Assembly: GCF_036924515.1 (NCBI RefSeq)
Contig: NZ_JAZHRR010000001.1
Coordinates: 3,629,001-3,693,000, forward strand
Direction of reading: 5' to 3'
Source of the DNA: Bradyrhizobium sp. AZCC 1610
GTDB taxonomy: Bacteria; Pseudomonadota; Alphaproteobacteria; Rhizobiales; Xanthobacteraceae
DNA length: 64,000 nt
A program made the translations under genes and the position numbers. Below, piece by piece: positions 18,396-27,952 of the stretch (the first letter of the stretch is position 1; the number at the start of each line of letters is the position of its first letter). Below the pieces are notes generated by a model. The model saw nothing but the letters and a program-made list of their open reading frames with translations. It searched no databases and was not told the origin of the DNA.

Positions 18396-18980
18396 ATGAA
18401 CCACGACGCCTACGACGACGATTACATCCGCAGTACCCTCAACGGCGTGAAGTCGATCGCGATGGTCGGCGCGTCGCCAGTCAACGTGCGACCGAGCTAC
18501 TTCGCCTTCAAATATCTGGCGCAGCGCGGCTACGACATGATTCCGGTCAATCCCGGCCATGTCGGAAAACACCTGCTCGGAAAACCCTTCGTCGCCTCGC
18601 TGTCGGATATCGGCCGTCCCGTCGACATGATCGACATCTTCCGCAATTCCAGCCACATCATGCCTGTTGTTGACGAGGCCCTGACACTGTCGCCGCCGCC
18701 GAAGGTAATTTGGATGCAGCTCGGCGCGCGCCACGACGCGGCTGCCGCGAAGGCCGAAGCCGCCGGCCTCAAGGTGGTGATGAACCGCTGCCCGAAGATC
18801 GAGTATGGACGGCTGTCGTCGGAAATTTCATGGATGGGAGTCAATTCGCGCACGCTGAGTTCGAAGCGCGCGCCGATCCCGACACAGGGCATGCGGCTCT
18901 CGCTCAACCGGACGAGCGTCGGCGGCGGCGCAACCGCCGCGTCGGATCGCGCGGCAAAGAACAAAAGCGAGCCGACGTGA
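18396..18980 (+). CDS. CoA-binding (YccU-type) protein
   Basis: 194 residues with a Rossmann CoA-binding domain (about 12-140). Typical parts are SIAMVGASPVNVRPSYFAFKYL (nucleotide loop), YDMIPVNPGHVGKHLLGKP, VDMIDIFRNSSH and IWMQLGARHDAAAAKAEAAGLKVVMNRCPKIE. The conserved Cys in NRCPKIE is present. The C-terminal 40 residues are Ser/Arg/Ala-rich and probably disordered. The biochemical role of the family is unclear. metY follows 152 bases downstream on the same strand. Confidence 0.88.
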   Translation: MNHDAYDDDYIRSTLNGVKSIAMVGASPVNVRPSYFAFKYLAQRGYDMIPVNPGHVGKHLLGKPFVASLSDIGRPVDMIDIFRNSSHIMPVVDEALTLSPPPKVIWMQLGARHDAAAAKAEAAGLKVVMNRCPKIEYGRLSSEISWMGVNSRTLSSKRAPIPTQGMRLSLNRTSVGGGATAASDRAAKNKSEPT

Positions 18981-19132
18981 AGAAACAAGAAACAATTATT
19001 TCGAAGACGCGGCCTGACGAAGCAGACCCGTTTCCAATCCGCCAGATGTGAAGCCTCGCCTTGACGGCGGACGTGGCTGCCATCAGCATCGCCCACGCAT
19101 TTTCGAGCAAGCCAAAGAACAGGACGTAAAGA

Positions 19133-20413
19133 ATGACCGATCGTCTCCCGGGATTTTCGACCCTTGCCGTGCATGCCGGTGCGCAGCCCGATCCTACCAC
19201 CGGCGCGCGGGTGACGCCGATCTATCAAACCACGTCCTTTGTGTTCAACGATGCCGACCATGCCGCCTCGCTGTTCGGGCTGCAGGCGTTCGGCAACATC
19301 TATACCCGCATCGGCAACCCGACCACCGCGGTTCTGGAAGAGCGCATTGCGGCGCTGGAAGGCGGCACCGCGGCGCTTGCGGTCGCCTCGGGACACGCGG
19401 CGCAGGTCGTCGTGCTGCAGCAATTGATGATGCCGGGCGACGAGTTCATCGCCGCGCGAAAACTCTACGGCGGCTCGATCAACCAGTTCACGCATGCATT
19501 CAAGAGTTTTGGCTGGAACGTGGCGTGGGCCGATCCCGACGACATCGGCAGTTTCGAGCGCGCGGTGACGCCGCGCACCAAGGCGATCTTCATCGAATCG
19601 ATCGCCAACCCCGCCGGCAGCATCACCGACATCGAGGCGATTGCGGAAGTGGCCCGCAGGGCCGGCGTGCCGCTGATCGTCGACAACACGCTGGCGACGC
19701 CGTACCTGATCCGCCCGATCGACCATGGCGCCGACATCGTCGTACACTCGCTGACGAAGTTTCTCGGCGGCCACGGCAATTCGCTCGGCGGCATCATCGT
19801 CGACGGCGGCACCTTCGACTGGTCGAAGGACAACAAATATCCGATGCTCAACGAGCCGCGGCCGGAATATCACGGCATCAGAATCCAGGAGACCTTCGGC
19901 AATTTCGCCTTCGCGATCGCCTGCCGCGTGCTTGGATTGCGCGACCTCGGCCCGGCGATTTCGCCGTTCAACGCCTTCATGATCCTGACCGGAATCGAGA
20001 CGCTGCCGCTGCGCATGCAGAAGCATTGCGAAAATGCCAAGGCGGTCGCGGAATTTCTAGCCGGACATTCCGCCGTGGCGTCGGTGAACTATGCCGGCCT
20101 CGCCAGCGACAAGTACAACAAGCTGGCGCGCAAATACGCGCCGAAGGGCGCCGGTGCGGTGTTCACCTTCAGCCTGAGGGGCGGCTACGACGCCGGCGTC
20201 AACCTGGTGTCGAACCTGAAACTGTTCTCGCATCTGGCCAATGTCGGCGACACCCGTTCGCTGGTGATTCACCCGGCATCGACCACGCACAGCCAGCTCG
20301 ACGACGCCGCCAAGGTGAGGTCCGGCGCCGCACCCGATGTCGTACGCCTGTCGATCGGAATCGAGGACAAGGAAGATCTGATCGCGGATCTGGAGCAAGC
20401 GCTGACGGCGTAA
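19133..20413 (+). CDS. metY: O-acetylhomoserine sulfhydrylase (aminocarboxypropyltransferase)
   Basis: PLP enzyme of the Cys/Met-metabolism family, 426 residues, making homocysteine from O-acetylhomoserine and sulfide. The PLP lysine is in VHSLTKFLGGHGNS; other family marks are YTRIGNPTTAVLEERIAALEGG, IVDNTLATPYLIRPIDHGAD, and the late SLVIHPASTTHSQL. Length and the IQETFGNFAFAI insertion fit MetY rather than MetB. The start ATG at 19133 has an upstream AGGACG. The leader was examined for a SAM riboswitch without success. Confidence 0.93.
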   Translation: MTDRLPGFSTLAVHAGAQPDPTTGARVTPIYQTTSFVFNDADHAASLFGLQAFGNIYTRIGNPTTAVLEERIAALEGGTAALAVASGHAAQVVVLQQLMMPGDEFIAARKLYGGSINQFTHAFKSFGWNVAWADPDDIGSFERAVTPRTKAIFIESIANPAGSITDIEAIAEVARRAGVPLIVDNTLATPYLIRPIDHGADIVVHSLTKFLGGHGNSLGGIIVDGGTFDWSKDNKYPMLNEPRPEYHGIRIQETFGNFAFAIACRVLGLRDLGPAISPFNAFMILTGIETLPLRMQKHCENAKAVAEFLAGHSAVASVNYAGLASDKYNKLARKYAPKGAGAVFTFSLRGGYDAGVNLVSNLKLFSHLANVGDTRSLVIHPASTTHSQLDDAAKVRSGAAPDVVRLSIGIEDKEDLIADLEQALTA

Positions 20414-20455
20414 GGGCCCTCGACCGTCATTGCTAGGACGGTGACTACAACCTCA

Positions 20456-20539
20456 TCATGCCCGGGCTTGTCCCAGGCATCCACGTTCTTGAACGCCGCT
20501 GAAGTAAGACGTGGATGGCCGGGACAAGCCCGGTCATGA
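20456..20539. repeat. Palindromic repeat, family C copy 1
   Basis: Long inverted repeat: TCATGCCCGGGCTTGTCC at 20456 and ACGTGGATGGCCGGGACAAG ending near 20528 belong to arms that pair over about 30 positions with few mismatches. A second, better-preserved copy is at 61121-61207. It lies between metY and the next gene and could terminate metY transcripts. Confidence 0.8.
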
Positions 20540-20663
20540 CGATGAAGACCGCCGCTGGCCGCTTCTCCCCGAGCCGCAATGCTTCCGAAATCACAAGCCT
20601 CTCGTTAACGCTCATTCCGGCATAAAGTGGCGCTGAGCCGCCCTCGATGATTCGGAGCAAACG

Positions 20664-21107
20664 ATGCTGCGCTGGATGATGACATTTTTGGTCGCGACTT
20701 TCGCGGTCGGAATCGCTGCGGCCGCCGACGACACCCCTGCTCCCAAGCGCGCCGCGCCCAAAAACGCCGCGGTTGGCGCTGCCGGCAAATTGCCGCCCGG
20801 CCTGCCCCGCGCCCATTACAAGTACCGGACCACGGTCGCCCCGGCCGCAGCGCCGCTTTACGTGCGGCGCGGCCGCACGTTGGTGGTCGAGGAAGAGGAT
20901 CCCGACGTGCTGTTCACGCCGGTGGGCGTCGTGCCCTATGCGCCGCGCGTCTACGGCACGCCACTACTGCCGGGTTCATCGACGCTGCCCGGCTATTACG
21001 GAACCAGCCATTCCTACAGCTATGACGGTGCCTATTACGGCGGCCCCTCCTATGGTCCCTATTGGAACCGCCTGCCGTATGCTTGCGGCGTATACGGATA
21101 TTGCTAA
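20664..21107 (+). CDS. Hypothetical exported Pro/Tyr-rich protein
   Basis: 147 residues with a signal peptide (MLRWMMTFLVATFAVGIAAAADD, Ala-x-Ala site). The mature part is basic, then rich in Tyr/Gly/Pro, with YYGTSHSYSYDGAYYGGPSY-like segments near 115-135 and a C-terminal Cys pair (YACGVYGYC). This is a small secreted or envelope protein of unknown function. Thirty-seven bases separate it from nadQ, so partial co-transcription is possible. Confidence 0.7.
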   Translation: MLRWMMTFLVATFAVGIAAAADDTPAPKRAAPKNAAVGAAGKLPPGLPRAHYKYRTTVAPAAAPLYVRRGRTLVVEEEDPDVLFTPVGVVPYAPRVYGTPLLPGSSTLPGYYGTSHSYSYDGAYYGGPSYGPYWNRLPYACGVYGYC

Positions 21108-21144
21108 ACGCGCATTAGCCAAACAACGGAGACGGACGACCGAC

Positions 21145-22101
21145 GTGGCAGGGGCACCGCAGAAAGCCAGCAAAACGGGCGCTGCCAATGCGATCACGGC
21201 GGACCTGGTCGCCGTCCTTGTCGCCGTCACCGACGGCGAGCCCAAGATCATGACCATCGCCAACGCCAGCGCGCTGCCGAGCGGCCCGTTCGAATTTGCG
21301 CACCGTTCGCTGCAGACGGGATTGCGGGCATGGGTCGAGGCGCAGACCGGCCATCCGCTCGGCTATGTCGAACAGCTCTACACCTTTGCCGATCGCGGAC
21401 GGGCCGGAGATGCAAAATCGCCGCATTCGATCTCGATCAGCTATCTGGGCCTGACCCGCGAAGACAAGGTCGGCGCGGGTTTTGAGGCGCATTGGTCCGG
21501 CTGGTACGATTACTTTCCATGGGAGGATCAGCGGTCCGGTCTTCCCGCTACACTGGCGAAGACATTGGCATCCCGGCTTCGGGCGTGGTCGAAAACAGCA
21601 GCCACCGCAGGCCTGCAGCGTGAACGCTGGCAGCGCGCCGCCATCACGTTTGGCCTCGACGACCGCGAATGGAACGAGGAGCTGGTGCTGCAGCGCTACG
21701 AGTTGCTCTACGAGGCCGGCTTGATACCGGAAGCGGTCCGTGACGGGGCAGATGCCACTACCGTCATTCCTGGCAGGCAAATGACCGGAGATCATCGCCG
21801 CATTCTCGCGACCGGGATCGCGAGGCTGCGCGCCAAGATCAAATACCGTCCCGTGGTGTTCGAACTGATGCCGGCGGAATTCACCCTGCTGCAGCTGCAA
21901 CGCAGCGTTGAGGCGCTTGCAGGCCGTCTGGTGCACAAGCAGAATTTTCGCCGCCTGATCGAGCAGCAGCAACTCGTTGAGGAAACTGGCGCAATCGCCG
22001 CCGACACTGTGGGCCGCCCCGCCAAACTGTTTCGGTTCCGCCATGCCGTGCTGGCGGAACGGGCGGTCGGCGGCACCAAGCTCCCGCTATCGCGCACTTG
22101 A
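21145..22101 (+). CDS. nadQ: NAD biosynthesis repressor NadQ (Nudix-like domain plus winged helix)
   Basis: 318-residue regulator of the COG4111 type: an N-terminal Nudix-like ligand domain (about residues 15-190, starting ITADLVAVLVAVTDGEPKI and including YVEQLYTFADRGR), then a winged-helix DNA-binding part (about 225-300, FTLLQLQRSVEALAGRLVHKQNFRRLI). The Nudix hydrolase box is not intact, consistent with ligand sensing. The GTG at 21145 is used because GGAGACGGA precedes it. Alphaproteobacterial NadQ is known to repress the nadABC operon, which follows directly here behind two palindromes. Confidence 0.88.
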   Translation: MAGAPQKASKTGAANAITADLVAVLVAVTDGEPKIMTIANASALPSGPFEFAHRSLQTGLRAWVEAQTGHPLGYVEQLYTFADRGRAGDAKSPHSISISYLGLTREDKVGAGFEAHWSGWYDYFPWEDQRSGLPATLAKTLASRLRAWSKTAATAGLQRERWQRAAITFGLDDREWNEELVLQRYELLYEAGLIPEAVRDGADATTVIPGRQMTGDHRRILATGIARLRAKIKYRPVVFELMPAEFTLLQLQRSVEALAGRLVHKQNFRRLIEQQQLVEETGAIAADTVGRPAKLFRFRHAVLAERAVGGTKLPLSRT

Positions 22102-22126
22102 CATCGATTATGCTCAGGATAAGTAT
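22098..22126 (+). promoter_or_regulatory. nadABC promoter
   Basis: A consensus -35 TTGACA (22098-22103) overlaps the nadQ stop codon; TAAGTA (22120-22125, 16-base spacer) or AAGTAT (17-base spacer) serves as -10. Both putative NadQ boxes overlap the promoter or the start of the transcript. Confidence 0.7.
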
Positions 22127-22127
22127 A
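22109..22127. promoter_or_regulatory. Putative NadQ operator 1
   Basis: Imperfect inverted repeat TATGCTC-N5-AAGTATA lying between the -35 and -10 boxes. It matches operator 2 in length and spacer, with centres 27 bases apart. Confidence 0.7.
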
Positions 22128-22135
22128 AGCCAAGA

Positions 22136-22154
22136 TATACTCAAGGAGAGTATA
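22136..22154. promoter_or_regulatory. Putative NadQ operator 2, over the nadA ribosome site
   Basis: Perfect inverted repeat TATACTC-N5-GAGTATA. Its spacer AAGGA plus the following GAG forms the nadA Shine-Dalgarno, and it ends one base before the ATG at 22156. Confidence 0.8.
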
Positions 22155-22155
22155 A

Positions 22156-23138
<983 letters not shown>

Positions 23139-23142
<4 letters not shown>

Positions 23143-24692
23143 GCACGGAGATTTCAGCGCTCAACAACCGTCCCGTTATCATCGGCGGCGGCGCAGCCGG
23201 ATTGATGACCGCGCTCCAGTTGGCGCCGGAACCGGTGTTGCTGCTGTCGAAGGCGCCGCTTGGCGCGGAAGCGTCGAGCCTGTGGGCGCAAGGCGGCCTT
23301 GCCGCGGCGATGGGCGGGGATGACGACCCCGTCCTGCATTTGGCCGACACGCTCACCGCGGGCGCTGGCCTTTGCGATGAAGCCGTCGCGAGCCGCATCG
23401 TCCACGCGGCCCCCGCGGCTGTCGAGCATCTCGCCAGACTTGGCGTCGCCTTCGACCGGCGGGCAGACGGCGGCTGGCGGCTCGGCCTGGAAGCCGCGCA
23501 CGGCCGCAACCGGATTGTGCACGCCACCGGCGACGGCACAGGGCGCGAGATCATGCGCGCCCTGATCGCAGCGGTGCGCCGCTGCCCGTCGATTACCCTG
23601 CTTGAAGGCTTCGAGGCGCGCAGCCTGATCGTCGAGGACAATGCCATCAAGGGCGTACTCGCGGTAAATGCGCACGGTCCGCTGGTGATCGGCACCAGTC
23701 GCGTCGTGATCGCGACGGGTGGAATCGGCGGCCTGTTTTTGGACAGTACCAACCCGGCCGGTTGCTTCGGTCAGGGGCTTGCGCTCGCGGCACGCGCCGG
23801 CGCGCTGCTCTCCGATCTCGAGTTCATCCAGTTTCACCCGACCGCCTTCGACGGGCCGTCGCGTCCGATGCCGCTGGTCACCGAAGCCGTGCGCGGCGAC
23901 GGCGCGATCCTGATCGACGACACCGGGCAACGCTTCATGGCAGACCAGCCTGGTGCCGAGCTTGCGGCCCGCGACATCGTCGCACGTGCGGTCTGGCGCC
24001 GCCGCGCGGAGGGACATCGCGTCTTCCTCGATGCACGGAAACATCCGGGACAGGACTTTGCCAAGCGTTATCCCATCATCTCTGCGTTCTGCAAAATGGC
24101 CGGAATCGATCCCGCGACCGATCCGATTCCGGTGAGGCCGGCGGTGCACTACCACATGGGCGGGATATCGGTGGATATCGAGGGACGCAGCACCGTGGAC
24201 GGCCTGTGGGCCTGCGGCGAAGTCAGTCGCACCGGGCTGCATGGCGCCAACCGGCTCGCCAGCAATTCGCTGATGGAAGCCATCGTCTGTGCGCAATGGG
24301 TTGCGGAAAGCGTCAAGGGCGCAAGCCGCGGCTCGCTGAAAGCGCACGCGGTCAACACGCTTGCGCCCGCGTCCGATCCTTCCGCCGCGCGGCCGATCCT
24401 GTCGCAAGGCCTCGGCGTGCTGCGCGACCGGCACGGCATCGAACGCGCGATCCGCAGCCTCTATCCGATCGCCAGCGGCAGAAGTGCGGCTTCCGATCCC
24501 GCGCTGGTGGGATTGATGATCGCGGTCGCCGCCTGGCGGCGTGAGGAAAGCCGCGGCGGGCACTACCGCAACGACTACCCTGAGACCCTGCCCTCGGCCA
24601 TGCCGTCTTCCATCTCGCTTGCGGAAGCGCTCGAAGTCGCCCGCAACGTTGTTGAATCCGGATCTTTGTCAGTCGGGAGCGTCCAGCCGTGA
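23139..24692 (+). CDS. nadB: L-aspartate oxidase
   Basis: FAD enzyme oxidising L-aspartate to iminoaspartate for NadA. 517 residues. The FAD loop is [13 protein letters not shown] at the N-terminus; [30 protein letters not shown] and [19 protein letters not shown] are diagnostic of the family. The start ATG at 23139 overlaps the nadA stop (ATGA), indicating translational coupling; the end overlaps nadC by four bases. Confidence 0.96.
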
Positions 24693-25558
24693 CACTAGCC
24701 CCACTTCTGCCTGTCATGTACGAGCCGCTGGTTCGAACCGCCCTGCTCGAAGACCTCGGACGCGCCGGCGACATCACGGCGGATGCGATCGTTGCGGCCG
24801 ACAGGAACGCCTCGCTGGTGCTGCGCGCGCGCCAGCCCGGCGTCGTTGCCGGGCTCGACATCGCGGGCTGTGCATTTCAGCTCGTGAATCCTGCCATCCG
24901 ACTCACCGCCGAGCGGCCTGACGGCAGCATGGTGGCGCCGGGAGATGCGATCGCCGCCATCGAGGGGCCGGCGCGCGGGCTATTGACCGGTGAACGGACG
25001 GCGCTGAATTTTCTGTGCCATCTCAGCGGCGTGGCCACTGCAACGGCCTCGCTGGTGTCGGCTGCGCAAGGCACCAAGGCGCGCATCGTCTGCACCCGCA
25101 AGACCACGCCCGGATTGCGCACGCTGGAAAAATACGCAGTCCGCGCCGGTGGCGGCAGCAATCACCGCTTCGGCCTCGACGACGCCATTCTGATCAAGGA
25201 CAACCACATTGCGCTGGCCGGCGACGTCCGTACCGCAGTGGAGCGCGCGAAAGCGCATGCCGGCCATCTCGTCAAGATCGAGATCGAGGTCGATACCCTG
25301 TCGCAGCTCGAACAGGCCCTCGCGATCGGCGTGGATGCCGTGCTGCTCGACAACATGACGGTCGAGGAACTGCGGCAGGCGGTGGCGATGACGGACGGCC
25401 GGGCCATCACGGAAGCTTCCGGCCGCATCACCGCCGAGACCGCCAAAGCGATCGCCGCCACCGGCGTCGACCTGATTTCCGCGGGCTGGCTGACCCACAG
25501 CTCCGCCGCGCTCGATATTGGGCTCGACTATCTCGGACTCAATCGGAAGGCAGCTTAG
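24689..25558 (+). CDS. nadC: Nicotinate-nucleotide diphosphorylase (carboxylating)
   Basis: Converts quinolinate and PRPP to nicotinate mononucleotide, CO2 and PPi. 289 residues. Visible: EDLGRAGDITADAI, ERTALNFLCHLSGVAT, CTRKTTPGLRTLEKYAV, GGGSNHRFGLDDAILIKDNH (substrate site) and the barrel strands VKIEIEVDTL, VLLDNM and ITEASGRI. The GTG start overlaps the nadB TGA (GTGA). Last gene of the operon. Confidence 0.97.
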   Translation: MTLAPLLPVMYEPLVRTALLEDLGRAGDITADAIVAADRNASLVLRARQPGVVAGLDIAGCAFQLVNPAIRLTAERPDGSMVAPGDAIAAIEGPARGLLTGERTALNFLCHLSGVATATASLVSAAQGTKARIVCTRKTTPGLRTLEKYAVRAGGGSNHRFGLDDAILIKDNHIALAGDVRTAVERAKAHAGHLVKIEIEVDTLSQLEQALAIGVDAVLLDNMTVEELRQAVAMTDGRAITEASGRITAETAKAIAATGVDLISAGWLTHSSAALDIGLDYLGLNRKAA

Positions 25559-25570
25559 CTGCGGCGCGGG

Positions 25571-26383
25571 TTACTCTGCCGCGCGCATGGCGGCCTTATC
25601 CTCGCGCATCAGGCGGTTGTTGCGCTGGACCACCGAATAGGTCGCTAGCGCAAACAGGATCACCAGGCCTTGGATCGACAGCGCCTCCATGGATGGATTT
25701 AAGCCGATCGCGCTCAGGAACGCCGAGCCCTTGACCTCGGTGACCGTGATGATCGCCTGTTCCTGGAACTCCTGCACCGCCTCGCCGATAAACTTGATCG
25801 CCATCACGAACAGGAATGCCGAGGTGACAATGAACAACGGTCGCAGCGGAAGCTTTCGCGCAATCAGGTTGATGAAATAGAACAGCACGGCAAGGGCTGC
25901 CGTCGCGGCGGCAAGGCCGGCGAACAGGCCGGCGCTCCAGCCGCCTTCAGTACTCGCCAGTGCGTTGATGAACAGCACGGTTTCGGCGCCCTCGCGGAAC
26001 ACCGCAAGAAAGGCCAGCGCGCCGACCGCCCATACCGTGTCCTGCGACAGCGCCTGGTCCGCCTTCTGGGCGAGATATTCCTGCCAGCCGCGCGGATCCT
26101 GCTTCACCATCAGCCAGCCGCTGACGTAGAGCATCAGGGCAGCGGCAACCAAAATGATAATGCCTTCCAGAACGTCGCTGTGGTCGCCGGAGTTCAGCAC
26201 CGCAAACAACCAGGCTGCAACGAAGCTTGCCCCAACGGCGACGAGCGCGCCGCCATACAGCGCCTGAATGCGATGACCCGCCCCGGCTTTGGTCAGATAG
26301 CCCGCGAGCGCTGCGATCACGAGCATGGCTTCGAGCCCCTCACGGAGCAAAATGACGGCGGCCTGGATGAATGCTGACGACAT
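25571..26383 (-). CDS. FTR1 family iron permease
   Basis: 270-residue inner-membrane iron permease with about seven helices. The two RExxE iron motifs are present: REGLE in the first helix (LLREGLEAMLVIAAL) and REGAE in FREGAETVLFINAL. This matches EfeU/FTR1, but no EfeO, EfeB or copper oxidase lies next to it, so it may work with unlinked partners. Start ATG at 26383 (MSSAFIQAAVI). An inverted repeat AAACGAA-N11-TTCGTTT covers the leader just upstream of the start codon. Confidence 0.9.
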   Translation of the reverse strand: MSSAFIQAAVILLREGLEAMLVIAALAGYLTKAGAGHRIQALYGGALVAVGASFVAAWLFAVLNSGDHSDVLEGIIILVAAALMLYVSGWLMVKQDPRGWQEYLAQKADQALSQDTVWAVGALAFLAVFREGAETVLFINALASTEGGWSAGLFAGLAAATAALAVLFYFINLIARKLPLRPLFIVTSAFLFVMAIKFIGEAVQEFQEQAIITVTEVKGSAFLSAIGLNPSMEALSIQGLVILFALATYSVVQRNNRLMREDKAAMRAAE

Positions 26384-26384
26384 G

Positions 26385-26409
26385 AAACGAACCTGTTTTT
26401 GTTTCGTTT
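26385..26409. promoter_or_regulatory. Inverted repeat in the FTR1 leader
   Basis: AAACGAA (26385-26391) and TTCGTTT (26403-26409) are perfect inverted copies 11 bases apart, immediately upstream of the FTR1 start codon at 26383. It could be an operator or an RNA hairpin covering the ribosome site. It does not match an iron-regulator box that I know. Confidence 0.35.
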
Positions 26410-26534
26410 TATCGCCCAAACCATCCAAGTAAAGCGGTGCGGCCCCACACAAACGCGTCAAGGGCGTCGTGCAACAAGAAACCCCTGCAAATCGGGCACT
26501 TCCCGGAATGCCGGCAGATTAGAATTGCTCAATT

Positions 26535-27626
26535 TCAGCCGGGTTGCCCGAGCGGCAGAACCAGTTTCGGCCGGTCGTCCTCGACGCGGCGTGCAACCAG
26601 GCGTTCGGTGTGCAAGACCGCAAGCGTCAGCACCACGATCGCTGTGGCTTGATGCGCCAGCGCCAGATCGATCGGCACCTGATGCAGCAGCGTGAGGATG
26701 CCGAGCGCAGCCTGCAGAATGATCGCCGCCACCAGCGACCACGCGCCGCCGGTTACGGCCGCGCCGGCCCGCGACCGCATGGCGTCGATGGCATGAACTA
26801 CCGCCAGGATCAGCAGCGCATAGGCGGTCATGCGGTGCTCGAACTGCACGGTGAGCGTGTTGTCGAACAGATTGCGCCACCACGGCTCCTCGAACCACAG
26901 CCGCGCCGCCGAGGGAATGAAGGCGCCGTCGATCTCCGGCCAGGTGTTGTACACCCTGCCCGCCCGCAGGCCCGCGACCAGCGCGCCGAAATAAAGCTGG
27001 ACGAAAGTCAGGGCGAGCAAAGCCACGCCAGAGACCTTCAGCCGCACGGGGACAACGGGCTGCGGACGCGCGGTCATCCGCCGCAGCGTCCAGATGATCG
27101 ACGCAAAAATGATCAGGGCCAGCACCAGATGCGTCGCCAGCCGATACTGGGACACCTCGGTCCGTTGGGTGAGGCCGGAGGCGACCATCCACCAACCGAC
27201 CGCGCCCTGCAGCGCGCCGAGGGCGAAGATCAGCCATAGCCGCCGCTTCAGCTCAGCGCCCAACGCGCCGCGCCACAGGAAGTACAGGAACGGCAGCAGA
27301 TAGACCGCGCCGATCACGCGCCCGAGCAGGCGGTGGCTCCATTCCCACCAAAAGATGGTCTTGAACTCCGAGAGGCTCATGCCGGCGTTGAGTTCGCGAT
27401 ATTGTGGGATGGCCTTGTAGCCCTCGAACGCCTGCACCCACTGCGCCTCGTTGAGCGGCGGCAGCGTGCCGGTGACCGGCTTCCACTCGACGATCGACAA
27501 TCCGGATTCCGTCAGCCGCGTGGCACCGCCGACCAGCACCATGACCGCGATCAGCCCGGCGACCACGATCAGCCACCATCTGATGGCGCCGGCATGCGGG
27601 GCCTGCTGTGCGGAACTACCGATCAT
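26535..27626 (-). CDS. ctaA: Haem A synthase (CtaA/COX15)
   Basis: 363-residue inner-membrane enzyme that oxidises the C8 methyl of haem O to form haem A for aa3-type oxidase. About eight helices; the haem-ligand histidines appear in [43 protein letters not shown] and [42 protein letters not shown] is the typical COX15 N-terminal loop. The start at 27626 (MIGSSAQQ) is chosen; the frame is open to 27728. Confidence 0.95.
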   Translation of the reverse strand: MIGSSAQQAPHAGAIRWWLIVVAGLIAVMVLVGGATRLTESGLSIVEWKPVTGTLPPLNEAQWVQAFEGYKAIPQYRELNAGMSLSEFKTIFWWEWSHRLLGRVIGAVYLLPFLYFLWRGALGAELKRRLWLIFALGALQGAVGWWMVASGLTQRTEVSQYRLATHLVLALIIFASIIWTLRRMTARPQPVVPVRLKVSGVALLALTFVQLYFGALVAGLRAGRVYNTWPEIDGAFIPSAARLWFEEPWWRNLFDNTLTVQFEHRMTAYALLILAVVHAIDAMRSRAGAAVTGGAWSLVAAIILQAALGILTLLHQVPIDLALAHQATAIVVLTLAVLHTERLVARRVEDDRPKLVLPLGQPG

Positions 27627-27742
27627 AAAACCCGTCTTAAAACACGTCTTGGCTCGCCCCGAAGGCGCGCTTGATTGAATTGGCGCGCCCCTTATAGTCC
27701 GCCCCTTCCCGCGCGCAACCCGCCACAAGGCTCATATCCGCC

Positions 27743-27952
27743 ATGACGATACGCACCCGCAAACTCTTCGGAACTATCGCCCTGCTGGTGCTGGTCGTGG
27801 TGTGGTCGCTCTTGGGAATGACCATCGCCCAGACGCCGTGGCTGGCCAGTTCAGGCCTGCTGCAATCGATCTTCTATGTCGTGGCGGGGCTCGGATGGGT
27901 GCTGCCAGCGATGCCGATCGTCAGCTGGATGTCGCGGCCCGACCGCGCCTAG
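27743..27952 (+). CDS. DUF2842 family small membrane protein
   Basis: 69 residues, two transmembrane helices (about 8-29 and 37-58), ending PIVSWMSRPDRA, which is the DUF2842 pattern. In alphaproteobacteria this family is often found beside ctaA-type genes; it is divergent from ctaA here. The function is unknown, with assembly of terminal oxidase a guess from context. The last four bases overlap the 3' end of the deacetylase-like gene on the other strand. Confidence 0.85.
   Translation: MTIRTRKLFGTIALLVLVVVWSLLGMTIAQTPWLASSGLLQSIFYVVAGLGWVLPAMPIVSWMSRPDRA

Noticed and set aside
18981..19132. SAM-II riboswitch in the metY leader
   Set aside because: A CGTGG/CCACG stem and CCAAAGAACAGG resemble parts of the SAM-II pattern, but the conserved UGAUUU loop and the GCUAAAG pairing region are missing.
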